Below, piece by piece: positions 27,901-38,280 of a DNA stretch of 64,000 nucleotides. The position numbers and the translations under genes were made by a program. This DNA is from Combretum micranthum (Eukaryota > Streptophyta > Magnoliopsida > Myrtales > Combretaceae): the NCBI GenBank assembly GCA_024138025.1, contig JAMXBD010002242.1, forward strand, positions 1 to 64,000, in the 5' to 3' direction. Below the pieces are notes generated by a model. The model was not told the DNA's origin, did no database searches, and was given only the letters and a program-made list of their open reading frames with translations. Numbering within the stretch: the first letter of the stretch is position 1; every line of letters starts with the position of its first letter.

Positions 27901-30900
27901 TGAACTAAATGGCATACCTGAGCGGAAAAATAAACATCTTCTTGAAATTGCTCAAGCTACAATATTTCCAATCAATGTGCCAAAATATTTATGAGGTGAT
28001 GCTCTTTTAACTACAACCCACTTAGTCAATCAAATGCCAACAAGGTCTTTGAAATATAATACCCCTTTGAAACATTCAAAATCCAAGTTTCCAGAATCAA
28101 GGTTGAATTCTAATTTGCCTCGAAAAATTTTTGGTTGCACAGCATATGTTCACCTTCCCCAACGATCTCATTCTAAATTTGATCCAAGGGTTGGAAAAAA
28201 GTGTTTTTGTAGGCTATGCCCCTAACCAAAAGAGTTATAAGTGTTTTAATCCAAGAACAAAATGGTATTACACTAATATGGATGTTACATTTTCAGAAAA
28301 CATGACCTTTTTTGATAAAAATTCCCTTTAGGGGATCCAGTGAGAAAGCAAATCTTTGGGAACAAAGTCCCTTACCCAATATCATCAATCTTGGGCCTCT
28401 AATTACTCAAAATCCTGATTTTTTCATCAAAACAAAACAAGTTGAATCTCCTACAGAAAATAGTCCGAAGGAAAAAAATGTTCAAGAAAGAAATATTAGA
28501 CCTCAATCTATTAATTTTGAACATGATTTTGTTCGAACAAGAAAGGAAATACTACAGGAAGAAAATTCTAAACCTGATCTGCTTGTTTATTCTAGGAAGA
28601 AGATCCACTAGAAAAAACGAGTCCATCTCTTGTTCTAGCAACCAATAATTGCATTCCTTGAATGACGATCAGGAAGATAACGTAGGTAACCTATCTCACC
28701 CGACTCTATTTGATTTTATTCTTTCTGAACCTAACAACACCTTAGCTCCGATTCCTATTTCTCAAACTAAAAAACCTTGATGTTCCTGTTACCCTTAGAA
28801 AGGGAAGAAGAAAATGTGCTAAATACCCTATTGCCGATTACATGTCCTTGCTAAACTTTCCAAATCCCATAGAGCCTTTACATCTAATATTTCCAAAAAT
28901 GTTGTGCCAAGAAACATACAAGAGGCGTTCCTTAATTGGAAGTTAGCAATACTCAAGGAGATAAGAGCCCTCAAGTAAATTGGCACTTAAGAGGTTGTGG
29001 ATTTGTCGAGGGCTAAAAAGATAGTGGGTTGTAAATGGGTTTTACGGTGGAGTGTAGAGCTAATGAGAGTATAGAGAGATATAAGACAAGATTTGTAGCA
29101 AAGGGCTTTACACAAACACAAGGAATTGACTAACGAGACATTTGCTACTATGGCAAAGATAAATTATATTCGAGTATTATTATCTCTTGCAGCCAATTCA
29201 AACTAGCCCTTACATCAGTTAGATGTGAAAAATGCATTCCTTAGTGGGGAGCTAAAGGAAGAAGTTTTCATGAGCCTCCCACCAAGGTTTGAAGGAAAGC
29301 AGGGGTTGAGAAGATGTGTAAACTGAAGAGATCTTTGTACGGTCTCAAACAATCCCTTAAGGCTTGGTTTGAACAATTTAGCAAAATAGTGAAACGTCTT
29401 AGTTTCTGTCAAAGTCAAGCAAACAATACCATGTTCTACAAACGTTCAAAGGAGGGTAAAATTTCCATTTTTATTGTTTATGTCGATGATATTGTCCTAA
29501 CAGGAGATTATAGCGTCGAGTTAGCCAAGCTAAAGGAGAAACTCTCTACGGAACTCAAGTTTGAAGATCTTGGACCATTGAAGTATTTCTTAGGCATGGA
29601 GTTTGCTAGGTCTAAGGAAGGAATTTTTGTCAACCAAAGGAAATATGTGTTGGATCTCCTCGAAGAAACAGGTATGCTTGGTTGTAGGATGGCCGAAACA
29701 CCAATCGAACCCAATACGAAGCTCGAGGTTGCAAAAGAAGTCAAGGAGAGAGAGCGCTACCAAAGGTTAGTGGGCAGATTAATCTACCTATCACATACTC
29801 AACCAAACATTGCTTACTCGGTTAGCATGGTGAGCCAGTTTGTGACCTGAACGTTTTGAAGCAGCCTACTGAATTTTGAGGTACTTAAAGGAAACACCAG
29901 GTAAAAGGATACTTTTCAAGAAGCAACATATGCAAATTGAAGTCGAAGCGACGTATGCAAATTAGGCTAGTAATGTAATAGATTGCAGGTCAACATCCAG
30001 CTCTTGCACTTTTGTGGGAGCTAATTTAGTTATTCGAAGAAGCAAACAACAAAATTTGGTTGCCCGAAGTAGTATAGAGGCAAAATTTAGGACTACAACT
30101 CATGGCATCTATGAAATAATCTGGATCAGAAGATTATTAGAAGAACTTGAAGTTTAGATTGCTCTGCCTATGACATTATATTGTGACAAGTCAACAATTA
30201 TCATAGCTCCAAACCTGGTTCTTCATGATCGTACAAAGCATGTGGAGATAGATAAGCACTTTATCAAAGAGAAAGTTGCAGTGGACAGAGACAAGTGTGC
30301 CTAGTTTACACTATTACATCAAACAAATTATAAAGTCAAACCCTACTCAATACAAAAGTACAATTCAAAATAAGCCTTGCTAGGTTAGAAATATTTGGAA
30401 TGTGCTGTCCCAATCGAATCAAATTCCTCGCCCTCCATATGTTCACTAAAAGGCTATACAAGAAACAATTTGATTGCTTAATAAGCAAGCTGGCCATGGA
30501 AGATATCTTCAAACCACCATGAGGGGGAATGCTGGAGATATTGCAGAAATCAAAGGGATGTGTTTTTACCAAATATAGTGTATACATTCAGGTCAATTAT
30601 ATAAATTAAGAATTAGCATTTATTTTCCTATAATTTAGTCAATCATATAAATTAGGAATTAGCATTTATTTCCCTATAATTTAGTTTTTCTTTCCTAGTT
30701 TAGAGCTTTTGTAACATGTATAAAACTCTCGGCAATGAAACGATTGAATTATCCTTGCATTTTAACTCTTTCAATTACAAGAGTAGTAACACATTTCAAA
30801 CCCATTTACAGAAGAAAGGAGGAAAATTAAGACTTTTCTAGTAGCTCTGATAGAAAATTCCAACTCACGTGATCATATGCTTTCATAATATCCACTTTTA

Positions 30901-33900
30901 TTGCACAGCTGGCTCCATTAGTATTCCTAAGGTATCCATTCAAAAGTTTTGAGCCACCAAAACATTAGCCACAATTCTTCTTCCTTTTGTAAAGGCCGTT
31001 TGTTCCCATCCAATGAGCTTACCTACCACATGTATTGCAACATGCTATAGGACGATAATCGGCAAGAGATTCGGGAGTTGGAATCTTAGGGACTAAAGTC
31101 AAGAGAGTTGAATTGATAGAGTTCAAAAATTTACCTACGGCAAAAAAATCTTTAATGGCTATCACTACCACTAAGCCTACTATATCTCGTGTCTCTTGAA
31201 AGAAATTTACATTATAACCATCAAAACCTGGCGACTCATCCTTTGCTAGAGACCAAAAGGTCGCCTTTACTTCTTCATATGTAATTGGTTGAATCAAACT
31301 ATCCCAATCATCCATAGCTACTTTACGTGAATGATGGAGTTGATTCTGTTTGCACACAACTGTCTGACATTTGTTTCAGTGAGGAGATGCTTGAAAAGAC
31401 TTACCGCCATTTCTTGGATTTCTGATGTGCTAGTGATCTTGCTGCCATTCTCTAGAGTAAGGGAGTGGATACCATTTTTGTGCAACTTTTGACGGATGTA
31501 GCGAAAAAAGAAAGCATTGTTTCAATCACCAAGTTTTAGCCATTTTTTCTCTTGATTTTTGGCAAAGGAAAGACTCCTCAGTAGCCGTAAAACAATAGAA
31601 CTCTTTCAAAAGACCTTTCTCCTTATTCCAATCTGCAAATTGAGAGTGTAAGCAATTGACAGCTTGGATTTCTTATAAGGAGTGCTTAGCTTCCAAAGCT
31701 TTGAGTTAGATCTTAGAGAAAGAGGACTCGTTTAGCTTTCTTAGTTCCTTCTTAAGCAATTTTAATTTTGAAACTACTCGAAACATTGGAGTTCCTTCCA
31801 CTTCGGTCTTCCAAACATTTTCAACTATGGCTTTGAAAAATTTGGATGCTTCGCCCAAAAGTTAAAGAACTTTAAAGGAACTTTTCTAGCATCTTTATTT
31901 GAGTTTAGCTGAAAGATAGGAGGAAAGTGTTCCAAAGGGCAGGAGGGCCCATAAAAACTTCTGAGGCAAGGGAGGAATCCATCTAGAAAGCATTTATCAA
32001 AACTCGATCAAGCCTACAAAGTATAGGATTAGCAAGATTTAGTTGACCAAGTGAATAAAGGACCACAACAACTTGCATCATTCGCTTCTGCCTCATGACA
32101 AAAGAGATTGAAGCGATCCATGCTAGGGGTAACAACCTCATTTCCACCAAATTTCTCCTCAATGTAGCAACACTCATTAAAATCTCCAAAATCATCCAAG
32201 ATCCTCCTATAGCGTCCTTGATATCAAGAAGGTCCTACCATAAAGACTCTTTACCCACATAAGAATTAGCCCCATAAATGAAAGTAATCCATAACTTAAC
32301 ATCTTCACTCAAAAAGTGATAGGAGCAATGAATCAATTGGTTTGAAGACTAAAGAATTTGAACCAACCATAATAAAGGATTCCAAGCAACCCATTTCCTT
32401 CGAATGCCTAGCCAACAACCATGATGGAAGAATTCTAGACCACACTGTATCTACATTAGTCTCTTCTACTTTCATCTCCATGAGTCCCATGATGGATAAA
32501 CGATTGTCAAGGCAAAAATTGCAAACTAACCCTGCTTTATTGAGACCTCTTATAGTCCATGATACTATTATTAAAATAATACTTACTTTAGAAAGAAGGG
32601 AATTTGAAGGACCCCTCTTCTATATCTCTTAGTTTCTTCTCCTTCGCCCTCTTTTTCTTAGACTTCTTCTTAACTTTTGCAGAACTTTTAGGAGCCCCAA
32701 GTTGAGTCACATACCTAACTTCATGATTTATGGGATCTTGGCATGAAAGAGAGGTTTCACTCACTTTGGATACAAATGTGATGGAGGTCGAGCTATTGAG
32801 TCCCTCATCATGTAAACTACTAGATCTATCTCCCAATATCCTAGATTCCTCATTCGATCCCCCCTCGTAAGGCTTACCACTAGGTACAGCTGATGTACTC
32901 TCTCTAGCTAGACAGAGTGTAAAAGAATCAGTGTTACTGGCATCCTCAAAATTGGAGACAGCCGGAGCTTTTCCTTTACCTGATGTTATTAGGGCCTGTA
33001 CTCTAGACTGATGTTCAACTGTCTCAGTAATTACCACTTTTTTTTACGATTGAACCAATGGATCCACTAAGAGATCTTTTTGCTGAGGAGCTGGTCCCCC
33101 CTTTTCCATAAAACCATTAGGAATAGTATTTGTCTGCTCCTGTTGACAAAAGGGAGCTACAACTAAGTTTGCTTGAAAGGGGCACTTCTCAAAACTATGC
33201 CCAAAGACACAACACTTCAAACACTCTGGAGGAAGAATATGATATTTGACATCTACTCTATAGACCGACCCATCAGCACACTCCATGTCAAACTCTTTTA
33301 AGAATTCCCCATCAACTTCCATACATATCTTATGCCAGTATTTGTAGCAGTCACAATGTCCATTTGAAGTGGTTTCCCAAGAGCAACAACAACATAGGCC
33401 ACTCCTTCATGCATAAATTCAAGAGGAACACCCCATAATTTACCCTAAACTGGCATCTTTTTACATTGCACCCGAGAGAGGACATACCACTTCTCCATTT
33501 TTCTAAAACCAATAACTAGTTAGCAAAGAACCAAGGTTGTCGTAAAATTTTGATAAGAGATTCTTCATCTACAAACTTGAAAATATAGTATCCACTATCA
33601 TTTGTGAGAACTTCAACAAGACCTTCACTTCCCCAAACTACCTTAGCTATTTTTTGGACCACCAAGAAAGGTAAGCCCTTACCCAAAAAATAACCCACTA
33701 GATGTCTCTAGTGACTGATAGAGGGGGTTTTATCCTAACCCTATCATCGACTCGAGAAGGAGGGTAGTATTTCAGAGCGATGTTAACTTTTGGAGGAGAA
33801 AAGGCCTTCTCAGTCAACCTCTATCCAGAAATCACTTCTACAAAAGTTTGAAGGGATTTTAGATGTCTCTAGTTTGGAGAAACCACTTTCGCACGACTTT

Positions 33901-36900
33901 CTATTTCCTATGCCACTTTAGAGAGTTCTTTTAGAGTAAAGTCCAAGAGAGAGTCATAACTTTTGCTAGCAACCTTCTGGGGGGAGAGACTATTACCCAT
34001 GGAAATCTTTACAGGAGATGAGAGTGGAGATTGTCCAATGGGTATAGATTAGTCATCCTTCTTAGGATGTGGAGAGACCAGATTTTGAGGTGAAGAAACA
34101 TAACCCAGAGCAGCCCCCACAGCCTCCAAAACATTTTCTGACCTAGCCCTGGTACTAACCTCCTTTAAGCCATCTAAACAGGAGGCAGATTTCAACAAAG
34201 AGGGGCGGGATTTTCTCTTACCTTGACAAGATAAAACCACATTGCCTATAGCAAAGGCACGAGAAACAACTTCATTCAAAAGGAGCTTCTTGCGACGACG
34301 AAAAGAGGTCTTCATGAGAGTCGAGCAAAAAACTAAAGAAGCAGGTAAAGAAGAGAAAAAAACTAGGGTTAGCAAGAAAAAGAGGTATGGCAAAGGGGGA
34401 AACAAGACAAGGCAGAAGAAAAGGTTAGGGTTAGTGAAAGCAGAAAGAAAGGGTTTAGGAAGGAAGAGAAGGTAACAAGAAAGGAAGAACGGAACAGAGG
34501 AAAAAAGAAAGAGAGGATGGAAAGGAAAAGAAAAAAAAACGAGAGAGGGAGAGAAAAGAGACCGAAGAAAAGCTAGAGGAGAAGGTGGAGGTGGGAAGGG
34601 AGGAGAGGAGAAGGGAGAAAGGAACAAAAAGGAAAGGAGGAGAAGAACGGAAGGGAAGGGAGGGCTTGAGAGGATTTTCTCTCTCTACATGTTTGTGTTT
34701 ATGTTACTTTTCACAAAAGGAAATTAGAATATCTCTAAACTTTGGAGCTTTTAGTTCTTTGTGTCTCTAACCTTCTTCTCCTTCCTCCTCCACATTTTTC
34801 TTTTCTTTTTTGTGAGCTCTAACACAATAACATAAGAGGTCTATGCTAGCTCAGGTCCAATGAAATGCATACCGAAGAATTTTAAAAACAAATCATAACA
34901 GCCACATGCTTTATAACCGTGATTTGACATGCAGCAACTGGTTATGAGCCTAAAAAGCTAGAGAGAAACCGACATTATTATTAGAGATAAATTGTCCACT
35001 AGCATGTCAACTCTCAATTAGAACCGTATCTAATTTAGTCTGGTGGATGGAGGTAAGTGACCATCTACAATCAAAAGCAAAACCAAAGATCGGTAGTTGG
35101 TATAAGAGTAGAACGCCAAAGTTTACTGTTTGTCATCTAAACAGGCAAAAGAAAAATCTGCACTATATCTGCTACTAGATTGGATTTGACCGATTGCTTG
35201 GAAGGAAAGAAAACACATGCCTTTCTCCCCTTTCATCTCCAATTTAAGACGGGATACCAGCTCTTATAAAACTCAAGTAGTTTTCCCAAAACAAACATTA
35301 ATTATGAGTAAGTTTCAATAAATGGGATATCCCAAGAAACTCGTGGAAATATTTAAATTTCTATAGATAAACTAAATTTTTATAGGTATCCAACATAATC
35401 AAAAGCAAAGTTATACAAAATATATTTTTAAATAGACTCATGTAATATTGCATTATCATGTCAACCACATAGCAAAAACAAGCAGAACTGATGAGATAAA
35501 TCAAATGATGACTATTACCTTTATTGTTGTGGCCAATATAGGAAGTAGCTGTGTTTGCGTGTTCACCTTGAATCCATCTGAGTTAACATTTCTACAGCAA
35601 GAAACCATATATAATGAGAGATTATCCAAATTACTAAATCAGATATTCTTTAGAAATAAATTAAAAAGGAAAATAGAAAACACCATAGCACTCAATTACC
35701 TGACACATGATTTAAGAAAAAGCACTTGTCCATAAGGATTTTTTTTTTTTTTTTCTAAAGTACCTGTCCAAATGGATAGCTAAGGTAGGAATCCGCATTA
35801 TTGGTTCCTCTATCCTGACAAGCCGATGTGAATAAGAAACCGAACCATCTTTTTCTTCTCTTACTAAGACCCGACCAGCAACAGCCAAGTCACGATCAAA
35901 CCATGTATGCCACAAGCCACCCCCATAAGTTTGGACACCTACTTCCATATATCCTCCTTTTGCTACCTGCATAAATGGTAGTACCCTGAGAATGCATTCA
36001 CTCTTTATGAAGTACAGCATTAAGATTTACTTTTGCAGGACTTCTCAAATCACAACTCTTCTACAATCACATGACAAGTAAGGAATATAATTTGATTACC
36101 TTGGTGACAGGCTTAAGTTTCAAACAAGGACTATCTGTATGTGCACCGATAATGCAAAATCCATTTCCAGGAACATATCTGTTTCAGAAAGGCGGAGAGA
36201 GTGAGAGAGAGAAAAAAAAAAAAAAAGGGCAGTGTCATGAAGGCTCTATAACCAAACAAGAATACAAGTCTATGAACAGTAAACCTTATCTTGAAATGAT
36301 TTCTTACAATCCACAAAGGCCCTGTTTTCATCAATCAAGTTATTAGTATATAACCAAACCCGTGCGTTCCAGCATACAAGATCTTGGAGTTGTTTTCTTC
36401 TTCAACTAGTTTTGAGTCCCTCATCTGTGACCAGAAGTAGACAGCTCTACTGCTAGATCACATGACTAGTGACAAAAGAATGTTTAAGCTTAAAAATTTA
36501 AACCCACTGATCCTTACTGAGAGTAATTACAAGGTTCACGTTTCCCCATAAGACAGATTGAGGGAAAATTTGAAGTTTCCATGTAAAGAAAATATGATAC
36601 TTGTATCTATTTTGGTCATTTGCTTCACAACTCAAACTAAAAATGTTATCTTCTGGGATCCATATCCAAGGGATCATCAAAATTTTATATTGGTATCAAC
36701 AAATGGCAACCCTACTCCTCACTCGTGCTTGGGGCAGCTAGTTACCTAGATTAACTCTTACTTAAATTAACCGAGAGTAATCAACAGTGTATTGCAAGTA
36801 TCACAAAATCAACCAGCTGTTAATGTTATGTGCACATATAACATGATAAATGCTGTTTCCAAAGTCTTGAATTAATACGTATATTACGTAAACAATGCCA

Positions 36901-38131
36901 ATTGGGTTGGGGCAGAATGAATCAAATAATATGTACGGTCCTGTTAGTGAGTACTCAGCACACTAGTGAAAGAATAAAAAACAAACTTTTTAGTGATTTT
37001 CAACATTAATTACACGTTCTACATAAAAGCATGTGAACCGAAAAGTGAAATTTTTTCTTTGTTTAAATTATTAACAAGTGACCTAGTGCACCCAGTAATG
37101 TTTTCCTCATAATGTATAGCACAACTTTTGGCAATACACAAAAAAGAGAGCAAATGAAATCATACTTGTGACTGATTGTGAAAGCCATGATGGAAACTTT
37201 TAGCAATTCCCACCAATCCAAAATGAAACTTTTGGTGATTTCCAATATGGATCACACATTCTACATAAAGACAAGTGAATCTAAAAGCAAAAATTTTCTT
37301 CATTTGGATTATTAACATTCCACCGCAGAGCACGTGCACCCATTAACGTTTTCCTCTAACTTTTGTCAATAAAAAAAAAGAGAGCATACTTGTGAGCAAG
37401 TGCGAAAACCATTGGCAATTCCCATTATTGATTACACATTCTTCGTAATAGGTGAACCAAAAAGTGAAAATTTTCATTATTTGGATGATTAAAAGAACTA
37501 CTCTTGGCAAACAGAAAAACAAAGGAGAATTCCCACCAGCCTATCCATGGCACATACAGCCTATAAGCTAACCACTGAAATGATTATAGAAGCTAATAGT
37601 ACATTTATTTCAATGTCCAACCATGGTTATATGAATCTCAACTCTTCAATGAGTTATAGGACCGATCCTTAAATACAGGACAAACCATCAAAATGTGCAC
37701 CCATAAACAATTTTCCCCAATATCTATAGCATAACTGTTGGCCATAAATGAGAAAAAAGAGAGCATAGGGCCAGAATCATACTTGCGACCGATTGCAAAA
37801 GCTACAATGGTAGAGTGGTTTCGGGTGAAGAAGTACTTGTTTCCAGCTTCCAAATGCCAATCATCTCTTTCAGATATCTGTTCATACCCAGCATTTCGCA
37901 GCCGCTTTTTTGCCTCATCTTACAAAAAACAATACAAAACGAAAAAGCATTCATTTGCCAAATTAACTAGCAAGAATCGAAATTCTATAACCCAAACAAA
38001 ACCTATGAATCAATTAATTAATTAACATAGGAAGTAGTGAGTGAGGATGGAGTGATACCAACGGCATGAAATGCAGTAGGAGAAGCGTTCAAGAAAGAGA
38101 TGAGATCGTTCACTACTTCTTTTCTCGCCAT
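15965..38131 (-). CDS. Aspartyl aminopeptidase (M18) copy 2, intact, 479 aa
   Basis: Eleven exons join in frame (1440 nt): 38059-38131, 37783-37918, 36100-36178, 35764-35966, 35519-35591, 20409-20516, 20090-20245, 17082-17255, 16835-16909, 16326-16466 and 15965-16186. Every intron is GT-AG. The product is a dinuclear-zinc M18 exopeptidase that removes N-terminal acidic residues and normally forms a large tetrahedral oligomer in cytosol or vacuole. Expected metal and catalytic residues are present: His83 (GAHTDSP), Asp266 (GRLDNL), Glu303/Glu304 (DHEEVGS), Asp349 (SADMAHA) and His443 (QLSMHS). The start codon follows from the conserved N-terminus ([17 protein letters not shown]), and the length is usual for plant members. 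Intron 5 is 15.0 kb because of nested transposons, against 0.76 kb in copy 1; the rest are short to moderate. A G-run lies 89 bp upstream of the start codon. Expression through the huge intron is not shown by sequence alone. Confidence 0.92.
17625..18012. mobile_element. MITE in intron 7 of the intact aminopeptidase gene
   Basis: A 388-bp insertion is flanked by identical 9-mers AGAACTACA (17616-17624 and 18013-18021). The left aminopeptidase copy has the empty site, a single AGAAGTACA at 4780-4788 in the same intron. Inside are long inverted arms of about 45 bases each (about 17658-17708 and 17931-17981) containing TTTAGACAAAATTAATTAC and its complement, separated by about 220 bp. The 9-bp duplication suggests the Mutator (MULE) superfamily. 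The outermost 25-30 bases at each tip match each other poorly, which is unusual for a MULE. It has no coding capacity. Confidence 0.75.
21880..24405 (+). pseudogene. Ty3/gypsy retrotransposon remnant (gag-pol pieces)
   Basis: Plus-strand translation shows, in order, a gag zinc-knuckle region ([20 protein letters not shown], about 21999-22060), the linker before reverse transcriptase (about 22340-22510, with INLILGISW), a reverse transcriptase scrap ([15 protein letters not shown], about 22810-22860), RNase H pieces ([16 protein letters not shown] near 23500; [15 protein letters not shown] near 23800) and the integrase HHCC region ([15 protein letters not shown] near 24085, then CQKS). Many stops and frameshifts occur and most of the reverse transcriptase, including its catalytic core, is deleted, so it cannot encode an active polyprotein. 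LTRs were not securely identified. The right end is interrupted by the LINE at 24406. Sequence at 34712-35215 may contain the rest. Confidence 0.7.
24406..24421. repeat. LINE target site duplication, left copy
   Basis: TGTTTATGTTACTTTT occurs here and again exactly at 34696-34711. It is followed at once by extra T residues, the remnant of the LINE poly(A) tail seen on the plus strand. Position, length and the T tail fit target-primed reverse transcription. Confidence 0.85.
26247..26449 (+). repeat. Copia 5' LTR
   Basis: About 203 bp, starting TGTTGGAAATATTACAG. It includes TTTAGAGCTTTTATAACATATATAAAACTCTC-type promoter and leader sequence, with a TATA-like ATATATAAAAC near 26390. It is directly followed by the primer-binding site. 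It is shorter than the 3' LTR, mainly because the latter has an internal duplication. Confidence 0.8.
26450..26460 (+). other. Copia primer-binding site (initiator Met tRNA)
   Basis: TGGTATCAAAG directly abuts the 5' LTR and matches the standard TGGTATCAGAG complement of plant initiator methionine tRNA with one change (G to A). Confidence 0.8.
26510..30310 (+). pseudogene. Copia gag-pol, decayed
   Basis: Only about 200 bp lie between the first ATG (26510) and the protease, so most of gag is deleted. The protease piece (26701-27123) reads [12 protein letters not shown] where active copia proteases have DSGA, so the catalytic Asp is replaced by Asn. Integrase pieces follow (about 27730-28230, with ILRSDNE and [17 protein letters not shown]), then the linker and reverse transcriptase (about 28900-29850) with an intact [10 protein letters not shown] box and KYFLGMEFA, and RNase H (29850-30300). 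Several in-frame stops and frameshifts divide it. A 289-bp tandem duplication sits in the pre-integrase part. Confidence 0.85.
27131..27707. repeat. 289-bp tandem duplication in copia pre-integrase region
   Basis: Unit 1 begins at 27131 (CAAGGCTTTAGTAGTG) and unit 2 at 27420 with the same sequence. The two differ at only a few positions, including one missing base near 27439. Unit 2 ends near 27707. The near identity indicates a duplication younger than most decay of the element. Confidence 0.9.
30530..30779 (+). repeat. Copia 3' LTR with internal duplication
   Basis: It starts TGCTGGAGATATTGCAG and ends CTTTCAATTACA. It carries a tandem copy of about 48 bp (roughly 30593-30640 and 30641-30688; both contain ATTAGCATTTATTT and CCTATAATTTAGT) that the 5' LTR has once. 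This accounts for nearly all of the length difference between the LTRs. Confidence 0.8.
32588..34314 (-). pseudogene. LINE ORF1 (DUF4283 and CCHC knuckle), broken
   Basis: Minus-strand pieces run from a probable start at 34314 ([10 protein letters not shown]) through a DUF4283-like segment (33698-33516: [21 protein letters not shown] and [22 protein letters not shown]), a CCHC zinc knuckle (33322-33044: [14 protein letters not shown]) and a Lys-rich C-terminus ([12 protein letters not shown]) ending at 32588. This is the usual domain order of plant L1 ORF1, a nucleic-acid-binding chaperone-like protein. Frame breaks between the pieces make it non-functional. Longer upstream reading frames reaching 34627 are low-complexity Phe/Pro/Leu sequence from the pyrimidine-rich leader and are not counted. 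Confidence 0.75.
34320..34695 (-). other. LINE 5' leader, strongly purine/pyrimidine-skewed
   Basis: The plus strand is about 90% purine for over 300 bases (AGGAGAAG-type words), so the LINE sense strand is a long pyrimidine tract. It lies between the LINE 5' end, fixed by the target duplication at 34696, and the ORF1 start. Confidence 0.7.
34696..34711. repeat. LINE target site duplication, right copy
   Basis: An exact copy of TGTTTATGTTACTTTT at 24406-24421, marking the 5' end of the LINE. The continuation CACAAAAGGAAATTAG is the original target sequence. Confidence 0.85.
34712..35215. other. Remainder of the element the LINE entered; no gene
   Basis: This is the continuation of the sequence left of 24406. 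It has CT-rich words (CTTCTTCTCCTTCCTCCTCC) and no coding signal. It may be the 3' part of the gypsy remnant. Beyond about 35215 the sequence matches intron 5 of the left aminopeptidase copy. Confidence 0.4.
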
Positions 38132-38219
38132 GGATTTCAACTCAATCTGTAATCAATTACGAATCACACAACTAATATCATCACTTCTCCTCAGCTATAT
38201 ATATTGAAAAAGAAACAAT

Positions 38220-38280
38220 GGGGGGGGGGGGGGGGGGGGGGGGGGGTGGGGGGGGTGGGGGGGGGGGTGGCGGGGGGAGG
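38220..38280. repeat. Long G-run (poly-C on the gene strand)
   Basis: About 61 bases are almost pure G, broken by four single T/C bases and an A near the end. The run ends 89 bp upstream of the start codon of the intact aminopeptidase gene, so it is C-rich on the sense strand and probably in the 5' leader or core promoter. The plus strand could form G-quadruplexes. The left copy has only a GAGA-rich stretch at this position. Run length in an assembly is unreliable. Confidence 0.9.

Larger units (their letters stand above)
26247..30779 (+). mobile_element. Ty1/copia retrotransposon inserted in the LINE
   Basis: Related LTRs lie at 26247-26449 and 30530-30779, both starting TG with a shared GGA(A/G)ATATT(A/G)CAGAAATCAA segment. 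A primer-binding site TGGTATCAAAG (26450-26460) differs by one base from the usual initiator-Met tRNA complement, and a purine tract GAGGGGGAA lies at 30521-30529. Pol order is protease, integrase, reverse transcriptase, RNase H, as in copia. It is antisense to the host gene. The LINE halves show where it entered; the flanks share only AAG, so the expected 5-bp target duplication is eroded (CTAAG left, ACAAG right). Confidence 0.88.
24900..32560 (-). pseudogene. LINE ORF2 (endonuclease-reverse transcriptase), broken
   Basis: Minus-strand pieces in order: an endonuclease start ([10 protein letters not shown], 32490 downwards), an endonuclease C-terminal piece with [15 protein letters not shown] (near 31985), a reverse transcriptase N-terminal part with [32 protein letters not shown] (31357-31019), then, beyond the copia insertion, [13 protein letters not shown] and [19 protein letters not shown] (26246-25656). 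The YxDD catalytic box is degraded: the frame reads [10 protein letters not shown] there. The C-terminal part (25291-25070) has [12 protein letters not shown] sequence typical of the region before the zf-RVT domain. The copia element separates the codons for CVTT from those for LRFS in the reverse transcriptase. Confidence 0.8.
24422..34695 (-). mobile_element. L1-type LINE, split by a copia element
   Basis: The element reads on the minus strand, the same direction as the host aminopeptidase gene. It begins at about 34695 and ends with a short poly(A) at 24422. Without the copia insertion (26247-30779) it is about 5.7 kb, near full length for a plant L1. It has ORF1 (about 34314-32588) and ORF2 (endonuclease, reverse transcriptase and C-terminal zinc-binding region, about 32560-24900). 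The exact 16-bp target duplication on both sides fixes the ends. Both ORFs are broken by several frameshifts and stops, so it is inactive. Confidence 0.85.
21003..35215. mobile_element. 14-kb nested transposon block in intron 5
   Basis: Intron 5 sequence outside this block (20517-21003 and 35215-35518) aligns by eye with the uninterrupted 758-bp intron 5 of copy 1, and the block falls at about position 7560 there. It contains a Ty3/gypsy remnant, a LINE inserted with a 16-bp target duplication, and a copia element inserted in the LINE. The outer ends are estimates (within tens of bases) because the flanks have diverged, and no target duplication for the outermost element was found. Confidence 0.7.

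Noticed and set aside
34049..34627. 192-codon minus-strand frame starting at 34627
   Set aside because: The first half is Phe/Pro/Leu/Ser low complexity from a pyrimidine tract in the LINE leader. Only the part from 34314 looks like ORF1.
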